From an uncultured Lachnospiraceae bacterium (GTDB lineage: Bacteria; Bacillota; Clostridia; Lachnospirales; Lachnospiraceae), in the NCBI GenBank assembly GCA_944376975.1, contig CALWEE010000048.1, positions 1 through 9,317 of the forward strand: DNA of 9,317 bases, given 5' to 3'. Both the position numbers and the translations under genes were made by a program. Of the stretch, positions 1-7,457 are shown piece by piece. The notes under the pieces were generated by a model. It was not told where the DNA came from, did no database searches, and saw only the letters and a list, made by a program, of their open reading frames with translations. Positions within the stretch are counted from its first letter, which is position 1. Every line of letters starts with the position of its first letter.

Positions 1-906
1 CAGATTTTTACCAAAGACGCGTATCGCGCCGTCTTCCGCTTTTTCCGTCAGCTCATTGCGGATCTCCCTTTCAATGGCCGGGGCGATCAACCGCTTGTAG
101 CTGTCCGCCGCCGCGGCCGACAGCTGGTCGGTCGTATGGGGATTTTCCCACCGGATCACCTGTTTCTCCAGGAAACGTAAGATCTCCGCTTCCGGCGCGG
201 CGACTTTGACGGTAAGGAATTTTTCCTTCTCGCCTCTGTTCACGGCCAGCACCCGATGGCCGGCCACTTTGCTCAGCGGTTCTTCGTAATGGTAATACAT
301 TTCATATACGGAACGGGCCTTTTCGTCTTTCGCTTCGGAAACAAGGCGGCCCTGCCGCATCGTCTTCTCCCGGATCCATTTCCGGTACGTCGCGTCGTCG
401 GATATGTTTTCCGCTATGATATCCCTGGCGCCCGCGAGGGCGTCTTCCGCCGTTTCAACGCCCTTTTCGCCATCGACAAAAGCGGCTGCCTCTTCCAGGG
501 CGGGCCGGTTCGTCTTCTGAAGGAGCAATATCTGGGCCAGCGGCAAAAGCCCCCGTTCTTTGGCGATCATCGCCCGGGTACGGCGTTTGGGCCGGTAAGG
601 GCGGTACAGATCCTCCACCGCCACCAGCGTCGCGGCGTTTTCGATGGCTTTTTTCAATTCCGGCGTCAGTTTCCCCTGTTCTTCTATGGAAGAAAGCACC
701 TGGTTTTTCTTTTCTTCAAGCCCTCTCAGATAGAGAAGCCTTTCATGGAAAGCCCGGAGCACCTCATCATTCATGGAACCGGTCGCTTCTTTTCTGTACC
801 TGGCGATAAAGGGGATCGTATTGCCTTCGTCGATCAGGCGGATCGCCGCCTCCACCTGCCAGGATTTCAATCCCAGTTCCTGTTCCAACTGTTTTTCTGT
901 TGCCAT
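1..906 (-). CDS. tex: Tex-family RNA-binding transcription accessory protein, N-terminal 302 residues (runs off left edge)
   Basis: The protein begins MATEKQLEQELGLKSWQVEA and contains the Tex hallmark NTIPFIARYRKEATGSMNDE at about residues 29-48. VEDLYRPYRPKRRTRA follows near residue 97. The visible part ends at GKNL, still in frame at base 1, so only the N-terminal helical region is present. In known Tex proteins (usually 700-780 residues) the YqgF nuclease-like fold, helix-hairpin-helix motifs and S1 RNA-binding domain come later, so they should lie outside the window. Tex is a cytoplasmic nucleic-acid-binding protein linked to transcription; its exact role in Clostridia is not settled. 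The ATG at 904-906 is preceded by GGGGAGG with 5 nt spacing, which fixes the start. A terminator hairpin sits just upstream, after the ApgM-like gene, so expression may depend on read-through or an unrecognised promoter. The family call is very secure. Confidence 0.96.
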   Translation of the reverse strand, partial: MATEKQLEQELGLKSWQVEAAIRLIDEGNTIPFIARYRKEATGSMNDEVLRAFHERLLYLRGLEEKKNQVLSSIEEQGKLTPELKKAIENAATLVAVEDLYRPYRPKRRTRAMIAKERGLLPLAQILLLQKTNRPALEEAAAFVDGEKGVETAEDALAGARDIIAENISDDATYRKWIREKTMRQGRLVSEAKDEKARSVYEMYYHYEEPLSKVAGHRVLAVNRGEKEKFLTVKVAAPEAEILRFLEKQVIRWENPHTTDQLSAAAADSYKRLIAPAIEREIRNELTEKAEDGAIRVFGKNL

Positions 907-924
907 GTCGTCCTCCCCGCTCAG

Positions 925-952
925 AAAAAAAGGGCCGGTCCGGCCCCTTTTT
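925..952 (-). terminator. Intrinsic terminator between the ApgM-like gene and tex, possibly bidirectional
   Basis: GGGCCGG (932-938) and CCGGCCC (940-946) are perfect inverted arms. With a realistic 3-nt loop the stem is 6 GC pairs, extended by flanking A-T pairs. On the minus strand the stem is followed by seven T (925-931) and preceded by five A (948-952), so it could also work on the plus strand. Its T run ends only 8 bases before the GGAGG of tex (912-916). Confidence 0.85.
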
Positions 953-959
953 CCGATCG

Positions 960-2162
960 TTATTTTTCAAGAAAATGATCCATGAACGTATACCCGTCTT
1001 CGATATAAATACCGGTCCGGGCCGCTTCTTTTTCATTGTAACGCTGATCGAAACAGCCATCCTTCCTGCTGTCATAGATCATGAAGGGCACCGCCTCCGA
1101 AGAATGGGTGCGGATGCAGATCGGCGTCGGATGATCCGGAAGCACAGCCAGCCGGTACGCTTCGCCCGACGCGTCCATGGCTTCCACCAGCGGCGCGAGC
1201 AATCGTTTGTCCAGGTTCTCGATGGACTGGATCTTCCGCTCGACGCTGCCTTGATGGCCCATCTCGTCCGGCGCTTCCAGATGGATGTAGACCAGATCGT
1301 CGCCGTCTTCCAGAAGGGCCTTCACCGCCGCGGCCGCTTTGCCCTCATAATTGGTGTGCAGGCCGCCGTTGGCTCCCTCCACGGTGACGTTGCGCATACC
1401 GGCGCCCACAGCCAGGCCTTTGAGCAGGTCCACAGCCGATATCATGGCCGCCTTTTTCCCGTTTTTCTCCCGGAAAGACGTAAGCGACGGCCGGGTCCCG
1501 GCTCCCCAGAACCATATGGAATTGGCCGGGTTCAGCCCCTTTTCCTTGCGTTCCCGGTTCAGCGGATGGTCTTTGAGTATGGCGTAACTGCGCGCCATCA
1601 TCTCTTTGAGCGCTTTGTCCGTCGGAAGGCTGTCCCGGATCGTCTGGCCAATGATGTCATGGGGCGGCACCAGGCCCACCACTTCGCCCCGGTCCCATAT
1701 GACCAGATGGCGATAGCTTGTCCCCACGAAAAACCGATAGGGCGGTTTCTCCAGTTCGTCGCGCACCGCGTCCAGAAGGATGGCGCAGTCTGCCGTGGAT
1801 ATTTCCCCGGAGCTGTGGTCCACCATTTTCTGGTCTTCGTAGGGCGCGTCGTCTTCCGTCAACGTGACGAAATTGCAGCGCAGCGCCACATCGGTGTCTT
1901 TCATATCCACGCCGATGCTCAGCGCTTCCAACGATGAACGGCCGGTGTAATACACCTGGGGATCGTAGCCGAGAACGGAGAGATTGGCCACATCACTGCC
2001 CGGACTCATATGCTCCGGCACCGTACGCGCCATGCCCATTTCCGACCGTTTCGCCAGCCGGTCCATGCAGGGCGTATCCGCGTATTCCAGCGGCGTTTTC
2101 CCGTCCAGCCGCTCCATCGGCCGGTCCGCCATGCCGTCTCCCAACATTACAATATACTTCAT
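960..2162 (-). CDS. ApgM-family cofactor-independent phosphoglycerate mutase-like enzyme, candidate homoserine kinase
   Basis: This 400-residue protein of the alkaline phosphatase metalloenzyme superfamily starts MKYIVMLGDGMADRPMERLD. It shows the metal-binding Asp of GDGMAD (Asp9), the likely active-site Ser of GSDVANLSVLGYDP (Ser56), IHLEAPDEMGHQG, and the C-terminal metal-ligand segment DHPTP...RTHSSEAVPF. The family includes archaeal-type 2,3-bisphosphoglycerate-independent phosphoglycerate mutases. It also has a bacterial branch annotated as proposed homoserine kinase (TIGR02535), often found near homoserine dehydrogenase, aspartate kinase or an ACT protein. Here it follows the ACT gene pheB by 79 nt, which favours the threonine-pathway role, but that is inference. 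I chose ATG 2160-2162 because it matches the conserved family start and has AAAGGGG 9 nt upstream. The in-frame ATG 9 bases upstream directly abuts the SD, and the ATG at 2201 adds 13 non-family residues. Confidence 0.9.
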   Translation of the reverse strand: MKYIVMLGDGMADRPMERLDGKTPLEYADTPCMDRLAKRSEMGMARTVPEHMSPGSDVANLSVLGYDPQVYYTGRSSLEALSIGVDMKDTDVALRCNFVTLTEDDAPYEDQKMVDHSSGEISTADCAILLDAVRDELEKPPYRFFVGTSYRHLVIWDRGEVVGLVPPHDIIGQTIRDSLPTDKALKEMMARSYAILKDHPLNRERKEKGLNPANSIWFWGAGTRPSLTSFREKNGKKAAMISAVDLLKGLAVGAGMRNVTVEGANGGLHTNYEGKAAAAVKALLEDGDDLVYIHLEAPDEMGHQGSVERKIQSIENLDKRLLAPLVEAMDASGEAYRLAVLPDHPTPICIRTHSSEAVPFMIYDSRKDGCFDQRYNEKEAARTGIYIEDGYTFMDHFLEK

Positions 2163-2241
2163 ATCATCCATCCCCTTTGAATGTGTGAACACCGACGGCA
2201 CGGATGGGTCCGCCGGCTCTTTTGCCCCTTGTCTTATAACC

Positions 2242-2685
2242 CTATTCCCTTGAAAGTATTTTCAGATAATGCACGCCGCCGATCTGTTCCAACGCGTTCA
2301 TCAGTTCCGACACGTCCCCTGTTGACCGGAGCACCTCGATGCTCATGGTCACGGACGTGACGCCGTTGATCGGTATGGCCTGGTGGATCGTCAGGATATT
2401 GGCCTGATAATCCGCCACGCACTTTAAGATGCCGGAAAGCACGCCCGGTTCATCGTCCAGCTGGAGCATGATCGTGATGCTCCGGCCCATGGAACTGTCG
2501 TGGAACGGAAAAATATCGTCTTTGTATTTGTAGAAAGAGCTGCGGCTTATGCCCACTTTATCGGCCGCTTCCTGGATCGTGGACACGCGTTCCGAATCCA
2601 GCAGCCATTTCGCTTCAGCCACCTTTAAAAGGACTTCCGGCAGCGCCTTTTTCTTTACCACGTAATAATCAATACGTTTTTTCAT
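2242..2685 (-). CDS. pheB: ACT domain-containing protein, PheB/UPF0735 family
   Basis: This 147-residue cytoplasmic protein has two parts. Residues about 1-60 (MKKRIDYYVVKKKALPEVLL, then TIQEAADKVGISRSSFYKYK) form a basic segment with a helix-turn-helix-like stretch followed by the typical KDDIFPF. Residues about 69-147 form an ACT domain, with LDDEPGVLSGILKCVADYQA and a second beta-alpha-beta unit ending HYLKILSRE. ACT domains usually bind amino acids and regulate amino-acid enzymes or transcription. PheB proteins are named after a Bacillus gene linked to phenylalanine, but their biochemical role is not established. The length matches the family. The start codon lies 12 nt after the prfB stop, and the weak AAAGGG ribosome site overlaps that stop, so translational coupling with prfB is likely. 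The ApgM-like gene follows. In related genomes this pair often brackets homoserine dehydrogenase, which is absent between them here. Confidence 0.9.
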   Translation of the reverse strand: MKKRIDYYVVKKKALPEVLLKVAEAKWLLDSERVSTIQEAADKVGISRSSFYKYKDDIFPFHDSSMGRSITIMLQLDDEPGVLSGILKCVADYQANILTIHQAIPINGVTSVTMSIEVLRSTGDVSELMNALEQIGGVHYLKILSRE

Positions 2686-2697
2686 ATGCTGTGCCCT

Positions 2698-3823
2698 TTA
2701 TTCTTCCGTTTTGTTCTTGCCCAGGCTCCGCCATTTCAGATAGGCGTTGATGAACGGATCGATGCCGCCGTCCATCACCGCGTCCACATTGCTGACTTCC
2801 TCGCCTGTCCGGTGATCCTTGACCAGTTTGTAAGGCTGCATCACATAGGAACGGATCTGGCTTCCGAAGTTGATGTCTTTCACTTCGCCGCGGATGCCGG
2901 AAACCTTCGCCTCGTTTTCCTGCTGCTTGAGCATATACAGACGGGCTTTCAGCATCTGCATGGCCTTGTCTTTGTTCATATGCTGCGACCGTTCATTCTG
3001 GCACTGGACAACGATGCCGGTGGGCAGATGGGTAATACGGATGGCGGAAGATGTCTTGTTGACATGCTGGCCGCCGGCGCCGCTGGAACGGTACGTGTCG
3101 ATCCGCAGGTCTTCATCGTTGATCTCCACATCCAGATCTTCTTCGATCTCCGGCATGACTTCGCAGGAGGCAAAAGAGGTCTGACGCTTTCCATTGGCGT
3201 TGAAAGGCGAGATGCGGACCAGACGGTGGATGCCCTTTTCCGACTTCAGATAACCATAGGCGTTCTCGCCGTTGATCTGCATGGTGACCGCCTTGATGCC
3301 GGCCTCATCGCCATCCAGGTAATCCAGCACTTCCGTGGAATAGCCCTTTTTCTCCGCCCAACGGCTGTACATACGGAACAGCATGCCGGTCCAGTCGCAG
3401 GCTTCTGTTCCGCCGGCGCCGGCATGAAGGGTCAGGATCGCGTTGTTCTGGTCATATTCCTCGGAGAGGAGCGTGGATATCTTGAGCGCCTCAAAATCCC
3501 GGATAAACTGATCCAGGGCTTCTTCCACTTCCGGCACGAGTTCCGGATCGTTTTCTTCATAGCCCATCTCGATCAGCACTTCCACATCTTCGTACGCGGT
3601 TTCCAGTGAATGGTACTTTTCCACCGTATCTTTCAGATGCTTCAGTTCTTTCATGGCTTTCTGGGAACGTTCCGGATCGTCCCAGAAGCCCGGTTCTTCC
3701 ATGATATTCTGCAATTCACTTATTCTGGACTCTTTGTAAGCCAGGTCAAAGTGAATCCCTCACTTCCGCTAATGGTGTTTCGTAACTTAATAAAGTTGTT
3801 TTGAACTGATCTAATTCAACCAT
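2698..3823 (-). CDS. prfB: Peptide chain release factor 2, joined from two frames by a programmed +1 frameshift
   Basis: RF2 recognises UAA and UGA stop codons and triggers release of the finished protein on the ribosome. Frame 0 starts at ATG 3821-3823 (after GAGGG, 7 nt spacing) and encodes 25 residues, MVELDQFKTTLLSYETPLAE then VRDSL, ending at in-frame TGA 3746-3748. Skipping base 3748 continues the reading at GAC 3745-3747 (DLAYKESRISELQNIMEEPG) to TAA at 2698-2700. The product is 374 residues. It carries the RF2 specificity tripeptide SPF (205-207) and the catalytic GGQ (250-252), in the same positions as in E. coli RF2. Residue 246 is Ser, where E. coli K-12 has the unusual Thr. The gene is intact: the TGA is the autoregulatory frameshift site, not a mutation. 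secA ends 36 nt upstream and pheB starts 12 nt downstream, so co-transcription is likely. Confidence 0.97.
3745..3761 (-). promoter_or_regulatory. RF2 programmed +1 frameshift signal
   Basis: On the minus strand the order is an internal SD-like GAGGGA (3761-3756), then TCA, then the slippery CTT (3751-3749) and TGA followed by C. This is the canonical CTT TGA C arrangement, with AGG three codons before the CTT-TGA junction as in E. coli prfB. When RF2 is scarce, slow decoding of the UGA lets the ribosome slip forward one base and make more RF2. This is established for the family and is inferred here from the matching sequence. Confidence 0.96.
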
Positions 3824-3859
3824 TGCTTCACCCTCTTTCTTTGAAAACCATTATTATTT

Positions 3860-6433
3860 TTATTTATTGCGTCCGCAGCACTGTTTGTATTTTTTGCCGC
3901 TTCCGCAGGGACACGGGTCATTGGGATAAACCTTGCTCTCCTTGCGGCGCGCAGGCTGCTTCTGGACAGAGTCATCCTTGTTGGTCCCGGTCACTTTCGC
4001 TACTTCTTTCCGCTCCACTTTCTGCTCGATACGGATATGGCAGAGTATGCGGACAGTATCGGCGGAAATATTTTCCGTCATTTCATCAAACATATCATAG
4101 CCGGCGAATTTGTATTCCACCAGCGGATCTTTCTGGCCATAAGCCTGGAGGCCGATGCCCTGACGGAGCTGTTCCATATCGTCGATATGGTTCATCCACC
4201 GCTGGTCGATGGCCCGAAGGAGAACGACCCGCTCCACTTCCCGGAGGTTTTCCGGTTCGGGAAATTCTTTTTCCTTCGCCTCATAAAAAGCGTCCGCCTT
4301 TTCCTGGAGCATACGGCTGAGGGAATCGACGGTCTCGCCCGCGTAATCCTTGGGATTCCAGGAAATGCCCTGCAAAGGCACGATGCTTAAGATGCTTTCC
4401 GCCAAAGGCGTCATATCCCATTCTTCCGGTCCATGCTCCCCGTTCAAATTGGCGCGGACCCGTTTGTCGATGGTCTCGTGGAGCATCTTCAGGATGGAAT
4501 CTTTCATGTTCTCGCCGTTGAGCACCCGCCGGCGCTCCGCGTAGATGATCTCCCTCTGCTCGTTCATGACCGCGTCATATTCCAGAAGATTTTTACGGAT
4601 ACCGTAGTTGTTGGACTCGATCTTCATCTGGGCCTTCTCCACCGCTCCGGAGAGCATCTTGTGGTGGATCGCTTCGCCTTCGGGGAAGCCCAGGGAATTG
4701 AAGATGCCCATCATCCGCTCGGATCCGAACAGACGCATCAGGTCGTCTTCCAGGGAAATATAGAAACGGGATTCACCCGGATCGCCCTGACGGCCGGAAC
4801 GTCCCCGCAGCTGATTGTCGATACGGCGGGATTCATGCCGCTCGGTACCGATGATAAACAGTCCGCCCAGATCGGCCACGCCTTCGCCCAGCTTGATATC
4901 GGTACCACGGCCGGCCATATTGGTGGCGATGGTCACCGCGCCCCGCTGTCCCGCCTGGGCGATGATCTCCGCTTCCATTTCATGGAACTTGGCGTTGAGC
5001 ACATTATGGGTGATGTTCTTTTTCCGAAGGGCATTGCTGAAGATCTCGGAGGATTCGATGGAGATCGTGCCCACCAGCACCGGCTGCCCTTTCGCGTGAC
5101 ATTCCACGATCTGTTCGATGACCGCGTTGATCTTTTCTTTTTTCGTCTTATAAACGTTGTCCTCGTAGTCCACCCGGCGCACCGGCTCATTGGTGGGAAT
5201 AACGACAACGTCCATGCCGTAGATATCCCGGAATTCTTTTTCTTCCGTCTGGGCCGTACCGGTCATGCCGCACTTCTTTTCGTATTTATTGAAGAAGTTC
5301 TGGAAGGTGATCGTCGCCAGCGTCCGGCTTTCCCTTTTGACCTTAACGCCCTCTTTCGCCTCGATGGCCTGATGGAGGCCGTCGGAATACCGCCGTCCCG
5401 GCATGATACGTCCGGTAAATTCATCGACGATCAGCACCTGATCGTCTTTGACAACATAATCATGGTCCCGGTGCATAAGGTTGTGGGCGCGCAGGGCAAG
5501 GATGATATTGTGCTGGATCTCCAGATTCTCCGCGTCCGCCAGGTTTTCGATGCGGAAAAACTTTTCGGCTTTTTTCACGCCGTCCGCGGTCAGGGTGACC
5601 GTCTTTTCCTTCTCATTGACGATAAAGTCGCCGGTCTCCTCGATCTCTTCACCCATGATGGCCGTCATCTTGGTCACTTCGCCGCTGGCTTCGCCCCGCT
5701 GCATCTGCCGGGCCAATATATCGCATACCCGGTAAAGTTCCGTGGATTTTCCGCTCTGTCCGGAAATGATCAGCGGCGTCCGGGCCTCGTCGATCAATAC
5801 CGAGTCCACCTCGTCGATGATCGCGTAAGGCAGCCCCCGCTGCACGAGCCGTTCTTTGAAAATGACCATATTGTCTCTCAGATAATCGAAGCCCAGCTCG
5901 TTATTGGTCGCGTACGTGATATCGCAGTTATAGGCCGCCCGACGTTCTTCCGACGTCATATCGTTCAGGATGACGCCGACGGTCAGCCCCAAAAATTCGT
6001 GGACTCTTCCCATCCACTCCGCGTCACGTTTCGCCAGATAATCATTGACCGTCACGATGTGGACGCCCTTGCCTTCCAACGCGTTCAGATAAGCCGGCAG
6101 GGTGGCGACCAGCGTTTTTCCTTCACCGGTCTTCATCTCGGCGATACGTCCCTGGTGCAGGATAATGCCGCCGATGAGCTGCACTCTGTAATGGCGCATG
6201 CCCAATACCCGGTCAGCCGCTTCCCGCACGACGGCGAACGCTTCCGGCAGCAGATCGTCCAACGTTTCGCCTGCCTGAAGACGCTGTTTAAATTCTTCCG
6301 TCTTATGTTTCAACTGTTCATCCGTAAGTTTTTTTATCTCCGGCTCCAGAGCTTCGATCTTGTCCACGATGGGATAGATCCGTTTCAGTTCTCTGTCGCT
6401 GTGCGTACCCAGGATCTTTTGAAGCAGTCCCAT
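3860..6433 (-). CDS. secA: Preprotein translocase ATPase SecA
   Basis: SecA is the ATP-driven motor that pushes unfolded secretory proteins through SecYEG at the membrane. The 857-residue product starts [20 protein letters not shown]. It has the Walker A region [11 protein letters not shown] (GEGKT at about 103-107), Walker [20 protein letters not shown] (about 207-225), the helicase-like [14 protein letters not shown] and [15 protein letters not shown] in the second nucleotide-binding domain, and a scaffold region near the end. The C-terminus carries the zinc-binding SEC-C motif with Cys841, Cys843, Cys852 and Cys853, which in other bacteria contacts SecB or ribosomes and membranes. The length is normal for Firmicutes SecA1. 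ATG 6431-6433 is preceded by AGGAGG with 6 nt spacing. It lies 240 nt after hpf, which has its own terminator, and 36 nt before prfB. The hpf-secA-prfB order is classic for Firmicutes. Confidence 0.98.
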   Translation of the reverse strand: MGLLQKILGTHSDRELKRIYPIVDKIEALEPEIKKLTDEQLKHKTEEFKQRLQAGETLDDLLPEAFAVVREAADRVLGMRHYRVQLIGGIILHQGRIAEMKTGEGKTLVATLPAYLNALEGKGVHIVTVNDYLAKRDAEWMGRVHEFLGLTVGVILNDMTSEERRAAYNCDITYATNNELGFDYLRDNMVIFKERLVQRGLPYAIIDEVDSVLIDEARTPLIISGQSGKSTELYRVCDILARQMQRGEASGEVTKMTAIMGEEIEETGDFIVNEKEKTVTLTADGVKKAEKFFRIENLADAENLEIQHNIILALRAHNLMHRDHDYVVKDDQVLIVDEFTGRIMPGRRYSDGLHQAIEAKEGVKVKRESRTLATITFQNFFNKYEKKCGMTGTAQTEEKEFRDIYGMDVVVIPTNEPVRRVDYEDNVYKTKKEKINAVIEQIVECHAKGQPVLVGTISIESSEIFSNALRKKNITHNVLNAKFHEMEAEIIAQAGQRGAVTIATNMAGRGTDIKLGEGVADLGGLFIIGTERHESRRIDNQLRGRSGRQGDPGESRFYISLEDDLMRLFGSERMMGIFNSLGFPEGEAIHHKMLSGAVEKAQMKIESNNYGIRKNLLEYDAVMNEQREIIYAERRRVLNGENMKDSILKMLHETIDKRVRANLNGEHGPEEWDMTPLAESILSIVPLQGISWNPKDYAGETVDSLSRMLQEKADAFYEAKEKEFPEPENLREVERVVLLRAIDQRWMNHIDDMEQLRQGIGLQAYGQKDPLVEYKFAGYDMFDEMTENISADTVRILCHIRIEQKVERKEVAKVTGTNKDDSVQKQPARRKESKVYPNDPCPCGSGKKYKQCCGRNK

Positions 6434-6439
6434 GTTCTT

Positions 6440-6502
6440 CCTCCTGTCCTATATGATCAACTGTTTTATGTTCATCATCCTACTCCGTCTGTCACGGACA
6501 GG
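6440..6502 (-). promoter_or_regulatory. secA leader with mutually exclusive pairings, one covering part of the SD
   Basis: In the secA leader, CCTGTCC (6502-6496) is complementary to GGACAGG (6449-6443), and the latter contains the first half of the AGGAGG SD (6445-6440). The same upstream arm can instead form a short local hairpin, CTGTC (6501-6497) with GACAG (6493-6489) over a CGT loop. The two pairings exclude each other. If transcription starts near 6500 the long pairing loses bases, so a regulatory role is only a possibility. Confidence 0.25.
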
Positions 6503-6506
6503 TTTT

Positions 6507-6535
6507 ATTCTATCATATAAAATCTTATTTGTACA
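6507..6535 (-). promoter_or_regulatory. Probable sigma-A promoter of secA
   Basis: A TAGAAT -10 (6512-6507) lies 17 nt downstream of a partial -35, TGTACA (6535-6530). Together they place the start near 6500, about 65 nt before the secA ATG. An overlapping alternative -10, TATGAT (6517-6512), has no better -35. The -35 lies inside the left palindrome at 6527-6540, which suggests operator control. Confidence 0.5.
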
Positions 6536-6572
6536 CAAATATTCTTTCTTGCGCATACAAATGTATTTGTAT
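6527..6572. repeat. Two palindromes centred exactly 30 bp apart upstream of secA
   Basis: ATACAAAT-GT-ATTTGTAT (6555-6572) is a perfect 8-bp inverted repeat with a 2-nt centre. ATTTGT-AC-ACAAAT (6527-6540) is a perfect 6-bp inverted repeat with a 2-nt centre and the same half-sites in the opposite order. The centres (6563.5 and 6533.5) are 30 bp apart, about three helical turns. The second covers the putative secA -35. They resemble paired dimer-binding operators, but I recognise no specific regulator. Confidence 0.5.
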
Positions 6573-6584
6573 TGTATATCCGAC

Positions 6585-6614
6585 AAAAAGAGGATATCCT
6601 GTGCGGATATCCTC
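6585..6614 (-). terminator. Intrinsic terminator of hpf
   Basis: The arms GAGGATATCC (6590-6599) and GGATATCCTC (6605-6614) form a perfect 10-bp stem with a 5-nt loop, followed on the minus strand by TTTTT (6589-6585). It lies about 60 nt after the hpf stop. The interval between (6615-6673) is rich in CGCG alternations and has small hairpins, but I see nothing else in it. The terminator separates hpf from secA. Confidence 0.9.
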
Positions 6615-6673
6615 CTGAAGGTTTCTCAGATCATTTTTTCGCGTTCACGCGCGTATCGCCCGCGCGCGGCCTG

Positions 6674-7201
6674 TCAGCACTCCGGTTCGATCAGTCCGTA
6701 GGTATCGCCTTTGCGTTTGTAGACCACATTCACTTCGTCGGTTTCCGAATTGCGGAAAACGAAGAAAGTATGGCCGCTCAGTTCCATCTGCACGCAGGCT
6801 TCTTCCGGATCCATGGGTTTGATGGCGAACCGTTTCGTCCGTACGATCTTGATCTCGTCCGGATCGGTCACTTCCATATCGATATAGCTTTGCTGGAAGT
6901 GTCCGCTGTTCCTGTATCGGTTGACCAGTTTGGTCTTATATTTACGCATCTGGCGTTCGATGATCTCCTGAACGAGGTCAATGGAGATATACATGTCGTC
7001 GCTTTCCTGCTCCGCGCGGATCACGCTGCCGCGGACCGGGATCGTGACTTCGATCTTCTGTCTTCCCTTTTCCACGCTCAACGTGACGATCATTTCCGTT
7101 TCCTGTGTAAAATATTTCTCCAGCTTGCCCAGCTTTTCATTGACCGCGTCTTTAAGGCCGGATGTGATCTCGATATTTTTTCCACTGATAGTAATACGCA
7201 T
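6674..7201 (-). CDS. hpf: Long-form ribosome hibernation promoting factor (HPF/YvyD)
   Basis: This 175-residue protein starts MRITISGKNIEITSGLKDAV. Residues about 1-100 are the S30AE (YfiA-like) domain, which binds the decoding region of the 30S subunit and blocks mRNA and tRNA. A variable linker follows. Residues about 118-175 (IVRTKRFAIKPMDPEEACVQ, FFVFRNSETDEVNVVYKRK, DTYGLIEPEC) are the C-terminal dimerisation domain that defines long HPF. That domain joins two 70S ribosomes into inactive 100S dimers in stationary phase or starvation. ATG 7199-7201 fits the family start and has GAGGAG 8 nt upstream. The longer reading from 7246 adds 15 residues across the SD and is rejected. In many Firmicutes comFC lies just upstream; here a long non-coding interval does. 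The gene has its own promoter or promoters and a terminator, so it is probably monocistronic. Confidence 0.97.
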   Translation of the reverse strand: MRITISGKNIEITSGLKDAVNEKLGKLEKYFTQETEMIVTLSVEKGRQKIEVTIPVRGSVIRAEQESDDMYISIDLVQEIIERQMRKYKTKLVNRYRNSGHFQQSYIDMEVTDPDEIKIVRTKRFAIKPMDPEEACVQMELSGHTFFVFRNSETDEVNVVYKRKGDTYGLIEPEC

Positions 7202-7234
7202 ACATATCACTCCTCGCTGTTTATTATGTTCAAT

Positions 7235-7262
7235 ATTATACCACATCCCTCCGGTTTTTCAA
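7235..7262 (-). promoter_or_regulatory. Proximal sigma-A promoter of hpf
   Basis: A perfect TATAAT (7240-7235) has an extended -10 TG just upstream. TTGAAA (7262-7257) lies 16 nt further up, matching the -35 consensus at 5 of 6 bases. The start should be near 7228, giving a leader of about 27 nt before the hpf ATG. The sequence does not show a sigma-B or sigma-H type promoter, though hpf homologs elsewhere use stress sigma factors. Confidence 0.8.
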
Positions 7263-7307
7263 AGCCAATTTATTATATATTCTGAATATTTTTGGAAAGT
7301 TTTCTGT

Positions 7308-7395
7308 TTTTTCACAAAAATTTTTCATATTCAACTTTTTATTTACAATATAGCAGACAACACTTTTGTCAAGCCGTCCGCGCGTCTTTTTCACA
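7308..7395 (+). promoter_or_regulatory. Two weak DnaA-box matches (TTTTTCACA) in an AT-rich tract
   Basis: TTTTTCACA occurs at 7308-7316 and 7387-7395, matching the relaxed consensus TTWTNCACA. Both are opposite in orientation to the main cluster at 7458-7528. TTTTACACC (7432-7440) is a one-mismatch third. In AT-rich DNA such matches can arise by chance, so they count only as support for the main cluster. The stretch 7255-7350 between and beside them is very AT-rich and could melt easily. Confidence 0.35.
7345..7372 (-). promoter_or_regulatory. Second possible promoter upstream of hpf
   Basis: A perfect -35, TTGACA (7372-7367), is followed after 16 nt by TATTGT (7350-7345). A better-looking TATATT overlaps it at 14-nt spacing. 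The inverted repeat GACAA/TTGTC (7356-7360 and 7366-7370) overlaps the -35 and could be an operator. It could give a longer hpf transcript or a small untranslated RNA. I see no coding frame that it would clearly serve. Confidence 0.45.
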
Positions 7396-7457
7396 TTTTT
7401 ACGTTTTTGACAAAACATACATTTGGCAAAGTTTTACACCATCCACCGCTTTTTAAT

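Noticed and set aside
256..978. 240-codon plus-strand frame
   Set aside because: Antisense to tex, low-complexity composition and no ribosome site; a shadow of the real gene.
900..1937. 345-codon plus-strand frame
   Set aside because: Antisense to the ApgM-like gene and it crosses the terminator; His/Arg-rich shadow translation.
2686..3609. 307-codon plus-strand frame
   Set aside because: Antisense to prfB, which has clear RF2 motifs.
3746..3748. In-frame TGA suggesting a broken prfB pseudogene
   Set aside because: The stop is the canonical CTT TGA C frameshift site, and the downstream frame is intact with SPF and GGQ at the expected positions.
4433..6520. 695-codon open frame on the plus strand opposite secA
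   Set aside because: It lies entirely antisense to an unmistakable SecA, has no recognisable domain and reflects codon bias in the real gene.
7202..7246. Longer hpf start giving 190 residues
   Set aside because: The extra 15 codons contain the SD and lie across the promoter start region; the family begins at MRITISGKN.
6572..7285. 237-codon plus-strand frame
   Set aside because: Antisense to hpf and runs through the hpf terminator and promoter.
7236..7418. 60-codon minus-strand frame upstream of hpf
   Set aside because: It overlaps both hpf promoters, has no convincing SD and has Lys/Asn-rich composition expected of AT-rich non-coding DNA.
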